Source: Gammaproteobacteria bacterium (lineage in GTDB: Bacteria; Pseudomonadota; Gammaproteobacteria; Pseudomonadales; Azotimanducaceae). Taken from it: a stretch of DNA of 64,000 bases. Each line of letters opens with the position of its first letter. The stretch's first letter is position 1. The DNA lies in the NCBI GenBank assembly GCA_024640825.1, contig JAHEEG010000003.1, positions 1 to 64,000 of the forward strand, read 5' to 3'. This document shows, one piece after another, positions 51,861-61,700 of the stretch. The notes under the pieces are model-generated. The model did no database searches. It worked only from the letters and a program-made list of their open reading frames with translations, and had not been told where the DNA came from. Both the position numbers and the translations under genes were made by a program.

Positions 51861-53009
51861 ATGATGGAATTCGACAAGTTGCTCAGGTTGGTCGTAGAGA
51901 AGGGCGCCTCAGATCTCTTCATCACTTCCGGCAAGCCGCCCATGTTGAAGATCAACGGCAAGCTTTATGCCGCCGGCAAGAACAATCTGTCTCCGGATCA
52001 GTCGCGGGATATGGTGCGCGGCGTCATGAACAAGGATCAGCGCGACGTCTTCGACAAAGAGCACGAGTGCAACTTCGCGATCAACACTGCAGGCCTGGGG
52101 CGGTTCCGGGTCAGCGCCTTCTACCAACGCAACCTTGCGGGCATGGTGCTGCGGCGTATCGAAACAAACATTCCCACGATCGCAGATCTCAGCCTTCCAC
52201 CGATCATTGCGGATCTGGCCATGACGAAGCGGGGTCTCATCATCTTCGTGGGCGCCACCGGCACGGGTAAGTCCACCTCGCTGGCGGCAATGATCGGACA
52301 CCGCAATGAGAATTCCTCCGGGCATATCATCAGTGTCGAAGACCCCATTGAATTTATTCACCAGCACAAGGGCTGCATCATCACGCAGCGTGAAGTGAGC
52401 GTGGATACCGAAAGCTTCGAGGTCGCGTTGAAGAACACCCTGCGTCAAGCCCCCGATGTGATCATGATTGGTGAGGTGCGCTCACGGGAAACTATGGATC
52501 ACGCCGTGGCCTTTGCGGAAACTGGACACCTGTGCCTGTGCACGCTGCATGCCAACAACGCAAACCAGGCGCTGGATCGTATTCTGCATTTCTTCCCGAG
52601 CGATCGTCACACCCAGGTTTGGATGGATCTCTCCCTCAACCTGCGGGCCATGGTTGCTCAGCAGTTGTTGCCGACGGTAGATGGTCAGGGGCGTCGTGCC
52701 GCTATTGAGGTACTTATCAATACGCCGCTGGTCTCAGATCACATCCGTAAGGGCGAAGTGCATCTGCTGAAGGAGCTGATGAGCAAGTCTACCGAGCAGG
52801 GCATGCAGACTTTCGATCAGGCGCTTTACAACCTCTACAGCGAAGGCGACATTACCTACGAGGCGGCGCTGGCTCATGCGGACTCCCCCAATGATCTTCG
52901 CTTGATGATCAAACTGGGAGCCGACGCTGAATCCGATCCCATGTCGATAGCTGACGGGCTGTCTATGGAAGAGGAACCGGGGGACCAGGCGCTCAGCTTC
53001 CGGCGCTAA
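51861..53009 (+). CDS. pilU: Type IV pilus retraction ATPase PilU
   Basis: PilU is the PilT-dependent second retraction motor. The 382-residue protein has ASDLFITSGKPPMLKINGKLY, the Walker A GATGTGKST, EDPIEF, and IMIGEVRSRETM. Compared with PilT it has a 40-residue acidic C-terminal extension, which fits PilU. It lies 66 bases after pilT and is probably cotranscribed. Confidence 0.96.
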   Translation: MMEFDKLLRLVVEKGASDLFITSGKPPMLKINGKLYAAGKNNLSPDQSRDMVRGVMNKDQRDVFDKEHECNFAINTAGLGRFRVSAFYQRNLAGMVLRRIETNIPTIADLSLPPIIADLAMTKRGLIIFVGATGTGKSTSLAAMIGHRNENSSGHIISVEDPIEFIHQHKGCIITQREVSVDTESFEVALKNTLRQAPDVIMIGEVRSRETMDHAVAFAETGHLCLCTLHANNANQALDRILHFFPSDRHTQVWMDLSLNLRAMVAQQLLPTVDGQGRRAAIEVLINTPLVSDHIRKGEVHLLKELMSKSTEQGMQTFDQALYNLYSEGDITYEAALAHADSPNDLRLMIKLGADAESDPMSIADGLSMEEEPGDQALSFRR

Positions 53010-53043
53010 TCTCCCGCTGTGGCTCTGCTGCGCCCGCACTGCA

Positions 53044-53460
53044 TTATGCTGGCGGCGCCGGCGTAGTACCCCGATCTGGCTCCGCCAGCCAGGTCTCGGC
53101 GATCAGTACCGCGGCCATTTCATGTGATCGACCCGAATCAGCCTGCCGGGACGCATAGCTGGTGAGGCGCTCATCCACCATCTGCACCTCCCTGGCGCTT
53201 CGGCGTGCCAGCGCGGCTCCGAATTGTCGGGCGCGCACCGACATCTCACTCTCGCTGTCGTCCATGTTGATAGGCAGTCCGACCAGCAGAAAGGCCGGCT
53301 GCCACTGACGAATCATCTCGTCGATCTCGGCCCAGTCGGGCCTGCCATTGCGGGCTTCGAGGGTCTTCAGAGGGTTCGCCGTGCTGGTAATCGACTGCCC
53401 GACTGCCACACCGATGTGGCGCAGACCGAAATCGAATGCGAGCACGTAACCAGTATTCAC
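53044..53460 (-). CDS. ruvX: Holliday-junction resolvase-like protein RuvX/YqgF
   Basis: YqgF is an RNase H-fold protein involved in 16S rRNA 5' processing. The 138-residue protein has AFDFGLRHIGVAVG, the central VGLPINMD and VDERLTSYAS, with the acidic catalytic residues D10, E and D retained. It follows yqgE by 16 bases, in the order known from Pseudomonas. Confidence 0.95.
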   Translation of the reverse strand: MNTGYVLAFDFGLRHIGVAVGQSITSTANPLKTLEARNGRPDWAEIDEMIRQWQPAFLLVGLPINMDDSESEMSVRARQFGAALARRSAREVQMVDERLTSYASRQADSGRSHEMAAVLIAETWLAEPDRGTTPAPPA

Positions 53461-53476
53461 TGGGAAGTCAGAAGGT

Positions 53477-54037
53477 TCAGGCGTGACCAGCCTGGCCTGA
53501 TATCAGGCGGAAATCGATACCCAGGACCTCGGCCGCTTTGTTGACCCGATCTTCAAAGGGGGTTTCGAAAAGAACCGACGTGCTGACAGGGCAGGTTAGC
53601 CACGCGTTTTCCTTGATCTCGTTTTCTAGCTGGCCTTCTCCCCAGCCGGCATAGCCAAGAGCAACAAGGTAGTGATTCGGCCCGCCGCCCGCCGCGATTG
53701 CTTCGAGAATCTCTCTGGCGGCGGTCAGCATGAGGCCGTCGCCGAGGTCCAGGGAAGCCTCAAAGTGCCTGTCGTCGGTATGCAGAATGAAGCCGCGCTC
53801 GGTGGCGACGGGCCCGCCGTCGAGGACCGGGATATCGATCGATACGGCGCTGGAGTCCAGGCCGATCTGCGCAAGCAGTTCCACAAGCGTGAGTTCGCCC
53901 GGCTTGTTGATCACCAGGCCCATAGCGCCATCCGCGTTATGCTCGCAGATGTAGGTTATGCTGGCGCCAAAGTAGCTGCCCGTCAGGCCGGGCATGGCCA
54001 GCAGGAACTGGTTTTTCAGTGACGTATCAGCTGCCAA
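53477..54037 (-). CDS. yqgE: UPF0301 family protein YqgE/AlgH
   Basis: A 186-residue protein of the YqgE family (AlgH in Pseudomonas, once named as an alginate regulator). NQFLLAMPGL, YICEHNADGAMGLVINKP and LGYAGWGEGQLENEI are diagnostic. The start is TTG 54037, preceded by AGGGA about six bases away and overlapping the tonB stop; it gives almost the E. coli length (187). Function is not established. Confidence 0.93.
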   Translation of the reverse strand: MAADTSLKNQFLLAMPGLTGSYFGASITYICEHNADGAMGLVINKPGELTLVELLAQIGLDSSAVSIDIPVLDGGPVATERGFILHTDDRHFEASLDLGDGLMLTAAREILEAIAAGGGPNHYLVALGYAGWGEGQLENEIKENAWLTCPVSTSVLFETPFEDRVNKAAEVLGIDFRLISGQAGHA

Positions 54038-54887
54038 GACGGTTCCCTGCCCGGGAGAACTGCCAGGTTCTGATGATTTCCAGCTGATCGTAATGCTTGC
54101 GCATTTCCACCGGGAAATCCGGGTAGGGGGCAGCGAGGCGGACGATGCGAAGGGCGGCATCGTCCAGCGCCTTTGTTCCAGACGAATCCAGTACGCGGAC
54201 CTCCCTGAGGGCGCCATCGTAGCTCAATACAACCAGCAGGCGCAGGTCGCCGTGTGCCCCGCCGGTCGGATAGTTCGCATTGCCGATTCTTTCGACCTTT
54301 TGGCGCCAAGCGTTCAGGTAAGCGGCTTCCGTAGCGGTCTTTGTGGATACGCTGGTAAGGCGCTTCACTCTGGGCGCTTTTGCCTGAGCCTGCTGTTCCT
54401 GAGCGATCCTGGCCTCAAGGCTGGCGATCTCGTGGGCCAACTCGTCGTAGGATAGATTGCGGGCGTCCAGTGGAGAAATGACCTCCTCTTCAGGAAGCTG
54501 ATCGCGGGCGGTTACCTCGTCCTCGGCTGTACTCTGGGTGGTCAGCAGCGCTCGCTGTCGAAAATCGATGGCCTCCGAACGAGCCAGCGGATCTGGTGCG
54601 ATTTCTTCCAGCTTGTTTGCATGGAAATCCGTTTCCTGTTCAGCCGTGGTTTCCAGCACTTCCGCTTCCGTGCCACTGCCCTGCTGATTTGCCTGGGCGA
54701 TAAAGTCTGCGTCGTCCGGCGCCTCGAGGTCGCTGTATTGTGCCAGGGTAACCTCGATGGTCGGGCTTGTGGCCTGGTTGACCTTGGCAGAGAAACTGAT
54801 TCCGAGAATGGCCGCTGCGTGAAGGGATACGGCCAGGAACAGCGTGAAGCTCAGTCTGTCTCTGGGTGTGATGCTGATGGACGCCAT
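54027..54887 (-). CDS. TonB family protein, PilG-cluster type (TonB3-like)
   Basis: A 286-residue protein with one N-terminal membrane helix (about 10-30), a long acidic extracytoplasmic linker, a short coiled coil (ELAHEIASLEARIAQEQQAQA) and a C-terminal TonB domain (YLNAWRQKVERIGNANYP, then DLRLLVVLSYDGALREVRVL). The linker lacks the proline-rich Pro-Glu/Pro-Lys repeats of classical TonB. Its position between gshB and yqgE, beside pilG, matches P. aeruginosa tonB3, needed for twitching and pilus assembly. No exbB or exbD is nearby. Confidence 0.88.
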   Translation of the reverse strand: MASISITPRDRLSFTLFLAVSLHAAAILGISFSAKVNQATSPTIEVTLAQYSDLEAPDDADFIAQANQQGSGTEAEVLETTAEQETDFHANKLEEIAPDPLARSEAIDFRQRALLTTQSTAEDEVTARDQLPEEEVISPLDARNLSYDELAHEIASLEARIAQEQQAQAKAPRVKRLTSVSTKTATEAAYLNAWRQKVERIGNANYPTGGAHGDLRLLVVLSYDGALREVRVLDSSGTKALDDAALRIVRLAAPYPDFPVEMRKHYDQLEIIRTWQFSRAGNRLGS

Positions 54888-55907
54888 TCAAGCAAGCTTA
54901 GTCGCTATCGTGTCCATGAGCATACCGCCGATGTCCAGGGAAAACTGTGCATCGAGTTCGCGGATGCAGGTCGGGCAGGTCACGTTCACCTCAGTGAGGT
55001 AGTCGCCGATGACGTCGATGCCCACGAAGACCAGGCCCCGACGTTTTACCTCCGGGCCGATCTGTGCGGCGATCCACCGGTCCCTCTCGGTCAGTGCCTG
55101 GCCGACACCCGTGCCGCCCGCGGCAAGATTGCCCCGGGCTTCGCCGGCCATGGGGACCCTCGCCAGCGCGAAAGGTACCGGCTCGCCGTCTACCAGCAGA
55201 ATGCGTTTGTCGCCATCGGCGATCTCCGGCAGGAACAGCTGCCCCATGATCTGTTCGGTACCACCCTTTGTGAGCGTTTCCAGCACGACGCCCAGGTTCG
55301 GGTCGTTCTCCATGATTCGAAATACCGACGTCCCACCCATTCCGTCAAGCCTCTTGAACACTACGTTTTTATGCTCTTTTTGAAACGCCCGCAATACGTC
55401 CTCGCGTCGGCTGACGACCAGTGGCGGGCAACATTCGGTAAATGCAGTGGCGAAAAACTTCTCATTACAATCGCGAAGACTCTCAGGTTTGTTGACGACC
55501 AGAACGCCCGCTTCCTCCGCCCGCTCCAGGAAATAAGTTGTATATATGTACTCCATGTCGAATGGTGGGTCTTTGCGCATCATGATGACATCGAGCTCGG
55601 CCAGCGGGGTTAGCACCCCGCCACCCATCTCGTACCAAGGGTCGAGGGCATCAGCCGGGTCCAGGGATTCCGCGAAGGCGCCCAGCAATCGCAAGGGGTG
55701 CAGATAACCGTGCGCCTGCCCTTGGTGAAGCAGCAGATCGTTCTGGCCGACGAAAAAAATCTGCCAGCCTCGACGCATGGCCGAGCGAATCATGGCTAAG
55801 GTGCTATCTTTCTTAAGAGACAGGCTCGGTAAGGGGTCCATGACGAAAGCGATCCGCACATCGGCGCTGGATTCGGGTTCATCGGCATAGGGTACAGAGT
55901 TTGTCAT
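54888..55907 (-). CDS. gshB: Glutathione synthetase
   Basis: GshB joins gamma-glutamylcysteine and glycine. The 339-residue ATP-grasp protein has IAFVMDPLPSLSLKKDSTLAM, KRLDGMGGTSVFR and GIDVIGDYLTEVNVTCPTCIRE. In that last motif cysteine replaces the serine of the usual NVTSPTC. It has about 17 extra N-terminal residues compared with E. coli. It abuts the TonB gene and is divergent from pilG. Confidence 0.95.
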   Translation of the reverse strand: MTNSVPYADEPESSADVRIAFVMDPLPSLSLKKDSTLAMIRSAMRRGWQIFFVGQNDLLLHQGQAHGYLHPLRLLGAFAESLDPADALDPWYEMGGGVLTPLAELDVIMMRKDPPFDMEYIYTTYFLERAEEAGVLVVNKPESLRDCNEKFFATAFTECCPPLVVSRREDVLRAFQKEHKNVVFKRLDGMGGTSVFRIMENDPNLGVVLETLTKGGTEQIMGQLFLPEIADGDKRILLVDGEPVPFALARVPMAGEARGNLAAGGTGVGQALTERDRWIAAQIGPEVKRRGLVFVGIDVIGDYLTEVNVTCPTCIRELDAQFSLDIGGMLMDTIATKLA

Positions 55908-56145
55908 GGATCAATCTGGGAACATGCTTATGAGGAGCGCTAAAAGTACCGGTATGGGTACGGGGCGGCAACTGAAATGCGAACGAATTCCCTTTCTGAT
56001 CCGATGCTTATAGATCGTTTCGGAGCAATCGTGATAAAACGCTCGGGCGAATTGACCGCGTCCGCGATGGCGTGGCCCCGCGTCCTGACGACTGCTAGCT
56101 GCAACGTACGGTAACAACCACCTGATTCTGGAGTGCTGGACTGAC

Positions 56146-56526
56146 ATGGAAGAGGATCTGCACGGCGTCAAGGTCCTGGTGATCGACGACAGTAAGACCA
56201 TTCGTCGGAGCGCGGAAAACCTGCTCACCAAAGAGGGCTACGACGTGATTACTGCCACAGATGGCTTTGACGCGCTCGCCAAGATTGCCGATTCGCGGCC
56301 GGAAATCATCTTTGTTGACATCATGATGCCCCGCCTGGATGGCTACCAGACCTGCGCGCTGATCAAGAACAACAGTGAGTTCAAGGCAACCCCGGTGGTT
56401 ATGCTGTCCAGTAAGGACGGGCTCTTTGATAAGGCCAAGGGCCGCATCGTCGGGTCTGACCGCTACATCACCAAGCCGTTCAGCAAGGAAGAGCTGCTCG
56501 GCACAATACGCACGCTGGTGCATTGA
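56146..56526 (+). CDS. pilG: Twitching response regulator PilG
   Basis: A stand-alone CheY-like receiver of 126 residues. It has the acidic pair VIDDSKTIRRS, the phosphorylation site aspartate in FVDIMMPRLDGY, and the lysine in YITKPFSKEEL. PilG promotes pilus extension through PilB/FimX in Pseudomonas. It is the first gene of the pil-chp operon, 238 bases from gshB; I found no convincing promoter there. Confidence 0.96.
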   Translation: MEEDLHGVKVLVIDDSKTIRRSAENLLTKEGYDVITATDGFDALAKIADSRPEIIFVDIMMPRLDGYQTCALIKNNSEFKATPVVMLSSKDGLFDKAKGRIVGSDRYITKPFSKEELLGTIRTLVH

Positions 56527-56546
56527 CTCGAAGGGGCACATTCATC

Positions 56547-56912
56547 ATGGCACGGATTCTCGTGGTTGACGATTCCCCCGCAGAGACGCACAAGTATGTC
56601 AACATACTGGCGAGGCATGGTCATCAGGTTCTCACCGCGACTACCGGCAGCGATGGCATAGATCTGGCGTCCGCCGAGCAGCCCGATGTGATTCTCATGG
56701 ATGTTGTAATGCCGGGAATTAACGGTTTCCAGGCGACCCGCCAGCTGACGCGTAACGACGCCACCTGCCACATCCCCGTGATCATCGTCTCATCGAAAAG
56801 TCAGGATGCGGATCGTGTCTGGGGTGAGCGGCAGGGAGCATGTGGCTATCTCACAAAGCCGGTGAACGACCGCCTGCTCATGGACGCTGTCAACGATGTG
56901 CTGAGCGCTTGA
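56547..56912 (+). CDS. pilH: Twitching response regulator PilH
   Basis: A 121-residue receiver, the same length as P. aeruginosa PilH. It has VVDDSPAETHKYVNILARHGH, the aspartate in LMDVVMPGINGF and YLTKPVND. PilH counteracts PilG, favouring retraction or acting as a phosphate sink. ATG 56547 is chosen over an in-frame upstream start by alignment. Confidence 0.96.
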   Translation: MARILVVDDSPAETHKYVNILARHGHQVLTATTGSDGIDLASAEQPDVILMDVVMPGINGFQATRQLTRNDATCHIPVIIVSSKSQDADRVWGERQGACGYLTKPVNDRLLMDAVNDVLSA

Positions 56913-56916
56913 CGCC

Positions 56917-57462
56917 ATGGCCCAGAAACAGGCTCTCGACATTCTCAAGCAGATTCAGGCGGCTACCTTTCGCAACGCGGCACAGCTGCCGCTGAAGCAG
57001 GATGCGCATCCCGAGTGGCAGGGGATGGGGCTTCAGGTAGGCGGTTTGCGGCTGGTATGTGCCATGGGCGAGATCAGCGAGGTATTGAAGATTCCCAGGG
57101 TCACCGCTCTGCCCGGGGTTAAGTCGTGGGTGTTGGGCATCGCGAACATACGAGGCCGGCTCATTCCTGTGATCGACCTCCATGAATATCTGGGAATGTC
57201 ACCAACGCTGCCCATGGTCCAGTGGCGAGTGCTCGTGGTTGAGGATGAAAGCCTGATCGCCGGCCTGATGGTAGAGCAGTCACTGGGCATTCAGCATTTT
57301 TTGAAAGACAGTTTTGAAGAAGCCTCCTTCGAGGCCCTTGGCGCTCTGAAGCCCTATGTCAGTGGCGCGTTTCGACATGGTGGGCGTGTCTTCTATGAGG
57401 CGCACCTGAAATCAATTCTCAAGGATGAAAAGTTCCTCGACGTTGCGGAACTGAAACAATAA
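56917..57462 (+). CDS. pilI: CheW-like adaptor PilI
   Basis: A 181-residue CheW-domain protein that couples PilJ to the ChpA kinase. The core has LRLVCAMGEISEVLKIPRVTALPGVKSWVLGIANIRGRLIPVIDLHEYL, the CheW signature. It starts 4 bases after pilH and precedes pilJ by 15 bases. Confidence 0.95.
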   Translation: MAQKQALDILKQIQAATFRNAAQLPLKQDAHPEWQGMGLQVGGLRLVCAMGEISEVLKIPRVTALPGVKSWVLGIANIRGRLIPVIDLHEYLGMSPTLPMVQWRVLVVEDESLIAGLMVEQSLGIQHFLKDSFEEASFEALGALKPYVSGAFRHGGRVFYEAHLKSILKDEKFLDVAELKQ

Positions 57463-57477
57463 GCGAGTTACAGGGAT

Positions 57478-58698
57478 ATGAAATCAGGAAAGTTGTCACC
57501 GTTGCAGGCGGTTTTGTTGGTCATGCTTGCGGGCACCATGGCCGGGATGGCCTACGTGATCCTTACGGACGAAACCGCCATCATAAACAATACCAGTCTA
57601 ATGTTTGCAGTCGCCGGAATGGTGATGGTCGCCGTCATCGCGGTGGTCATGATCCGCGATACGCGCAAGCAACTCGAAGAGCAGGCGTCCCAGAATGAGC
57701 GCAATCAGGCAGCGATATTGCAGTTGCTGGACGAAATCGCCGATCTCGCCGAAGGTGACCTGACGATTCATGCTTCGGTTACCGAAAACTTTACCGGCGC
57801 CATCGCCGATTCCATCAATTTCGCTATCGATCAGATGCGCGGGTTGGTCTCGAACATCAACGATCTCTCAGTTCAGGTAGCCAAGGCCGCCGCTGAAACC
57901 CAATCTACGGCTAGCAACCTGGCAAGTGCTGCGGAAAATCAGGCGAGAGAGATTGGGGCTGCGTCCCAGGCTATCAATGAGATGGCGGTTTCCATTGATC
58001 ACGTATCTTCCAACGCTGCGGAGTCCGCGGCTGTAGCCGACCGCGCTGTGGAGATTGCCAATAAGGGATCCGACGTAGTTCAGGATACCATCACCGGCAT
58101 GGACACGATCCGCGGTCAGATTCAGGAAACCTCCAAGCGCATCAAGCGACTCGGCGAATCCAGCCAGGAGATTGGCGACATTGTCTCGCTGATTAACGAC
58201 ATTGCTGACCAGACCAACATTCTCTCTCTCAATGCAGCCATTCAGGCGTCGATGGCGGGAGATGCCGGCCGGGGCTTTGCCGTGGTTGCAGATGAAGTAC
58301 AGCGTCTTGCTGAGCGTTCCTCGGCGGCTACCAAACAGATCGCAGCGCTGGTGAAGACTATTCAGACGGATACGAACGAGGCGGTTATTTCCATGGAGCA
58401 GACCACCACCGAAGTGGTGAATGGTGCCAAAAGGGCACAAGACGCTGGGGTCGCGCTGGAAGAGATCGAAAACGTTTCTACTTCACTTGCGGAGCTGATC
58501 CAGAATATTTCCAACGCGGCTCGTCAACAGGCCGCCTCTGCTGGCCATATATCCAATACGATGAACGTCATTCAGGATATTACCGCGCAGACTGTCAGCG
58601 CTACGGATCAGACGGCTTCTTCGATCGGCAAGCTGGCTGGCATGGCGAATCAGATGCGTGAATCGGTCGAAGGCTTTAACTTGCCCGATCACCATTGA
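57478..58698 (+). CDS. pilJ: Methyl-accepting chemotaxis protein PilJ, lacking the periplasmic sensor
   Basis: A chemoreceptor of 406 residues for the Pil-Chp system. It has two close membrane helices (about 9-29 and 41-59) joined by only about 11 residues, a HAMP-like segment, and a full signalling hairpin with the tip DQTNILSLNAAIQASMAGDAGRGFAVVADEV at 244-274. P. aeruginosa PilJ is 682 residues with a large PilJ-type periplasmic domain, absent here. The signal must come from within the membrane, the cytoplasm or partner proteins. No frameshift is visible, so this looks like a natural short form. pilK does not follow. Confidence 0.93.
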   Translation: MKSGKLSPLQAVLLVMLAGTMAGMAYVILTDETAIINNTSLMFAVAGMVMVAVIAVVMIRDTRKQLEEQASQNERNQAAILQLLDEIADLAEGDLTIHASVTENFTGAIADSINFAIDQMRGLVSNINDLSVQVAKAAAETQSTASNLASAAENQAREIGAASQAINEMAVSIDHVSSNAAESAAVADRAVEIANKGSDVVQDTITGMDTIRGQIQETSKRIKRLGESSQEIGDIVSLINDIADQTNILSLNAAIQASMAGDAGRGFAVVADEVQRLAERSSAATKQIAALVKTIQTDTNEAVISMEQTTTEVVNGAKRAQDAGVALEEIENVSTSLAELIQNISNAARQQAASAGHISNTMNVIQDITAQTVSATDQTASSIGKLAGMANQMRESVEGFNLPDHH

Positions 58699-58721
58699 AG
58701 CTGCTTACAAAGGCACCCTTT

Positions 58722-61700
58722 ATGGCCACAAGCCGAGAAAACTTCGCCCTTGACTGGATCAAGAGCGAGCTTCTGGAAACGCTGAACCAGGCACGTCAGT
58801 CGCTTGAGGCGTATGCAGAATTGCTTGAGGAGGAACCGACCGTTGAGGGAGACCGTGCTGCCAGCAGTTTGCACGACTGCCTCAACAGTTTGCATCAGGC
58901 GCACGGCACGCTGGTAATGCTCGAGCTGACGGGCGTCACGTTGCTGGCGGATCATCTCGAACGACTTGCCGAGGCGTTGTCCGAGAGTCGGCTGGCCGAT
59001 GTGGCGGCTGCCTGCCAGACCTTGATGCAGGGGATTCTTGAGTTGCCTGGCTATCTGGATGAGCTGCAGGCAGGATTGCCTGATTCCACCTCACCCATGC
59101 TGCCGCTGGTCAATGAACTGCGCGCCTATCTCGGCGAGACGCCCATTGTCGATGAGACCAGCGTCGCCAGCCTCTCGGGTGCCGTTGGCGATGCTGCGGT
59201 AGAGCGTTTCACCGCTATCGACGGGATGGACAAGGCTCGCAGAATACGGGGCGTTTATCAGCAGGTGCTGCTCTCCGTGCTCAAGGGCGAGGATCTGTCG
59301 AAGTCCCTCGATACCCTGGGCAAAGTAGCTCAGGGCCTTCGGCGAGTTTGTGAAGGTACGCCGTTTGAGGCGCAATGGCAGGCTTTTGCCGTGTTCGTCG
59401 CAAGCCTGGCCGAAGCGGCCGGCGGTGAAGAGTTGGGCATTCTCGACAGCGATATGGTGAAGCTGTTGCGGCGAGTGGATTCAGAGATCCGCGAGCTGGC
59501 ACAGCGGGGCGGCGAGGCGCTGAGGCGGCCGGTTCCCATCGCTCTCGTCAGGCAGCTTCTCGATGCAGCCGAGTCGCGGGGCTATCGCAGCCCGCTGCTT
59601 TCCGATCTGAAGGGTGCCGCTGCTCGCTTCAAGCAGGCAGATGGGCTCAGCATCTCTGGTCGTCAGGCCCTTGTCAGTGCGGCGCTGGCATTGCGCGAAG
59701 AGCTTGCTCTGATAAAGGATAGACTGGACCTGTTTGTCCGTGCCGACAACGGGGAAATGGCGGAGCTGGACGCGCTTCTGGCGCCGCTGAAACAGATTGG
59801 CAGCACGCTGTCTCTGCTGGGATTTGAAAGCTCTCGCACCATGGTCTCTGACCAGGTCGATCAGATCAACGGAATGATCGAGTCCGGCAAGGTCGGGCAG
59901 GCAGAAATTCTCACCGTTGCTGGCGCGTTGATGAGGGTAGACGAAAATCTTGCCAGCTTTGCCCAGAGTGGCAAGAGCGAGGTGGCGCAGATCACCGATG
60001 ACGCGCACAGAGCTGTCGCCCTTGAAACTCGCCATGGCCTTGAGACGGTCAAGCAGTCCATTGTCGATTTTGTGACCTCTCAATGGGACGTGCGTCACAT
60101 CGAGATGGTACCCGCGGAGCTCGAAGAGCTCAGCGGTGCCTTACGGTTGATACCGCTGTCGCGGGGTGCCGAGCTTCTTGACCGCTGCAATCTCTATGTC
60201 AAACAGGAACTGTTGCAGGGCCATGTTCCCAACTGGGAGGAGCTGGATCTGCTGGCCGACGCGATCAGCGGAATCGACTACTACCTGGAGCGCTTGGCAG
60301 ACGACAATCCGGCTGGTGCCACCGATGTGCTGGAAGTGGTGCAGCGCAGCCTCGAGAGTCTGGGCTCCGGTGAGGACATGCCGTCAGTCGCCACGCCAAC
60401 GGGTGCAGCGCAGCCGGCAGAGACATCGAAGGAGGAGCCGGGCGCTGAATTTCTGAGCGTCCCTGAAGCAGAACCGTCCTTCGACAACGAGCTGGAAATC
60501 TCTCTGCCTGACGGAACGGAAGGCATGGAGACAACTCCGCTGGCCGCAGCTGCGGAAATTGACGCTGCAGCCGAGGATGCCCTGTATGGAGCGGCTGAGG
60601 AGGTCGATGTTGAGAGCGTCGGGGCCAGCGTGGAGGAACCCCCCCTGGAGATGGACAGCCACGCCAGTTTCGATCTGGCCAACGCCATCTTTGACGACCT
60701 GGCCATCTCTTCGAAGGATATCGGGGGCCCCTCTGGAGAAGCTGCGGACGAGCCCGACGAGTTTGAAGATTTCTCCGAGGACATGGCGGAGGCTGCCCCC
60801 GAGGCTCCGGCTCTTTCAGACGCCGGGAATGCGGCCTCAGAGGCGCTAGCGGAGTCCGGGGACGGCGAGCCAGAGCCTTTTGAGCAGCCGGGTTCGACCG
60901 CCGTCACGCCTGCGCCTAGGGCCGCACCTGTGGCCGCAGCCACACGCACGGCTTCCCTTGCAGATACGTTTGAGACCGATGATGAGATCGTCGAGATCTT
61001 CGTCGAGGAAGTAGATGAGGTCCTGGAAAGCATCGACCGCCATCTGCCCGCATGGGAGGCGGACCTCCAGCAGGAGCATCCGCTGGGAGAGATTCGGCGC
61101 GCCTTCCACACCCTCAAGGGTAGCGGACGGATGGTGGGTGCCAACGTGCTGGGTGAGCTGGCATGGTCCGTAGAGAACATGCTCAATCGCATTATCGACG
61201 CAACGGTGGTTGCGACGGCAGATTTCCCCGCGGTGATTCGCGATGCCCGGAAGCTGGCGCCTGTTTTGCGAGACGCTTACGAGGCAAAAACAGCGCCGGA
61301 CATGCAGCCTGTGGGTCAGATCATGGAGCACGCGGATGTGCTGGCTTCTGGGGGCAGCCTGGCGGAAGCTGCAAGCGCGGAGGCCGGTAAGCCCGCTCGC
61401 CACGCGGTGGATGAATCTGGATCCGCCCCCGCGGACCTTCAGGAGATCGAGACCGCGGCGACCTCAGCGCAAGCGCCGGAAGTCACGGTCTTGCCGGACG
61501 GCTGGGATCTCTTCGTAGTAGAGGCGGAACAGCACCTTGCCGCTCTTGGCGTCGCTGCAGACGAAAGCGGATTCCAGCTCGGCGAGGAGGCCATGCGCGC
61601 GCTCCACACGCTCGCGGGAAGCGCTGCGATGGCCGGAATTCAGACGATCGCCGAGCTGGCCAGCCCGGTTTACGAGCTCGCGCAGGCCGCGCGGCAATCG

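Noticed and set aside
55908-56145. Promoters in the gshB-pilG divergent gap (TTGACC at 56052, TATAAG on the minus strand near 56008-56013)
   Set aside because: No matching partner hexamers at 16-18 base spacing on either strand; reporting them would be guesswork.
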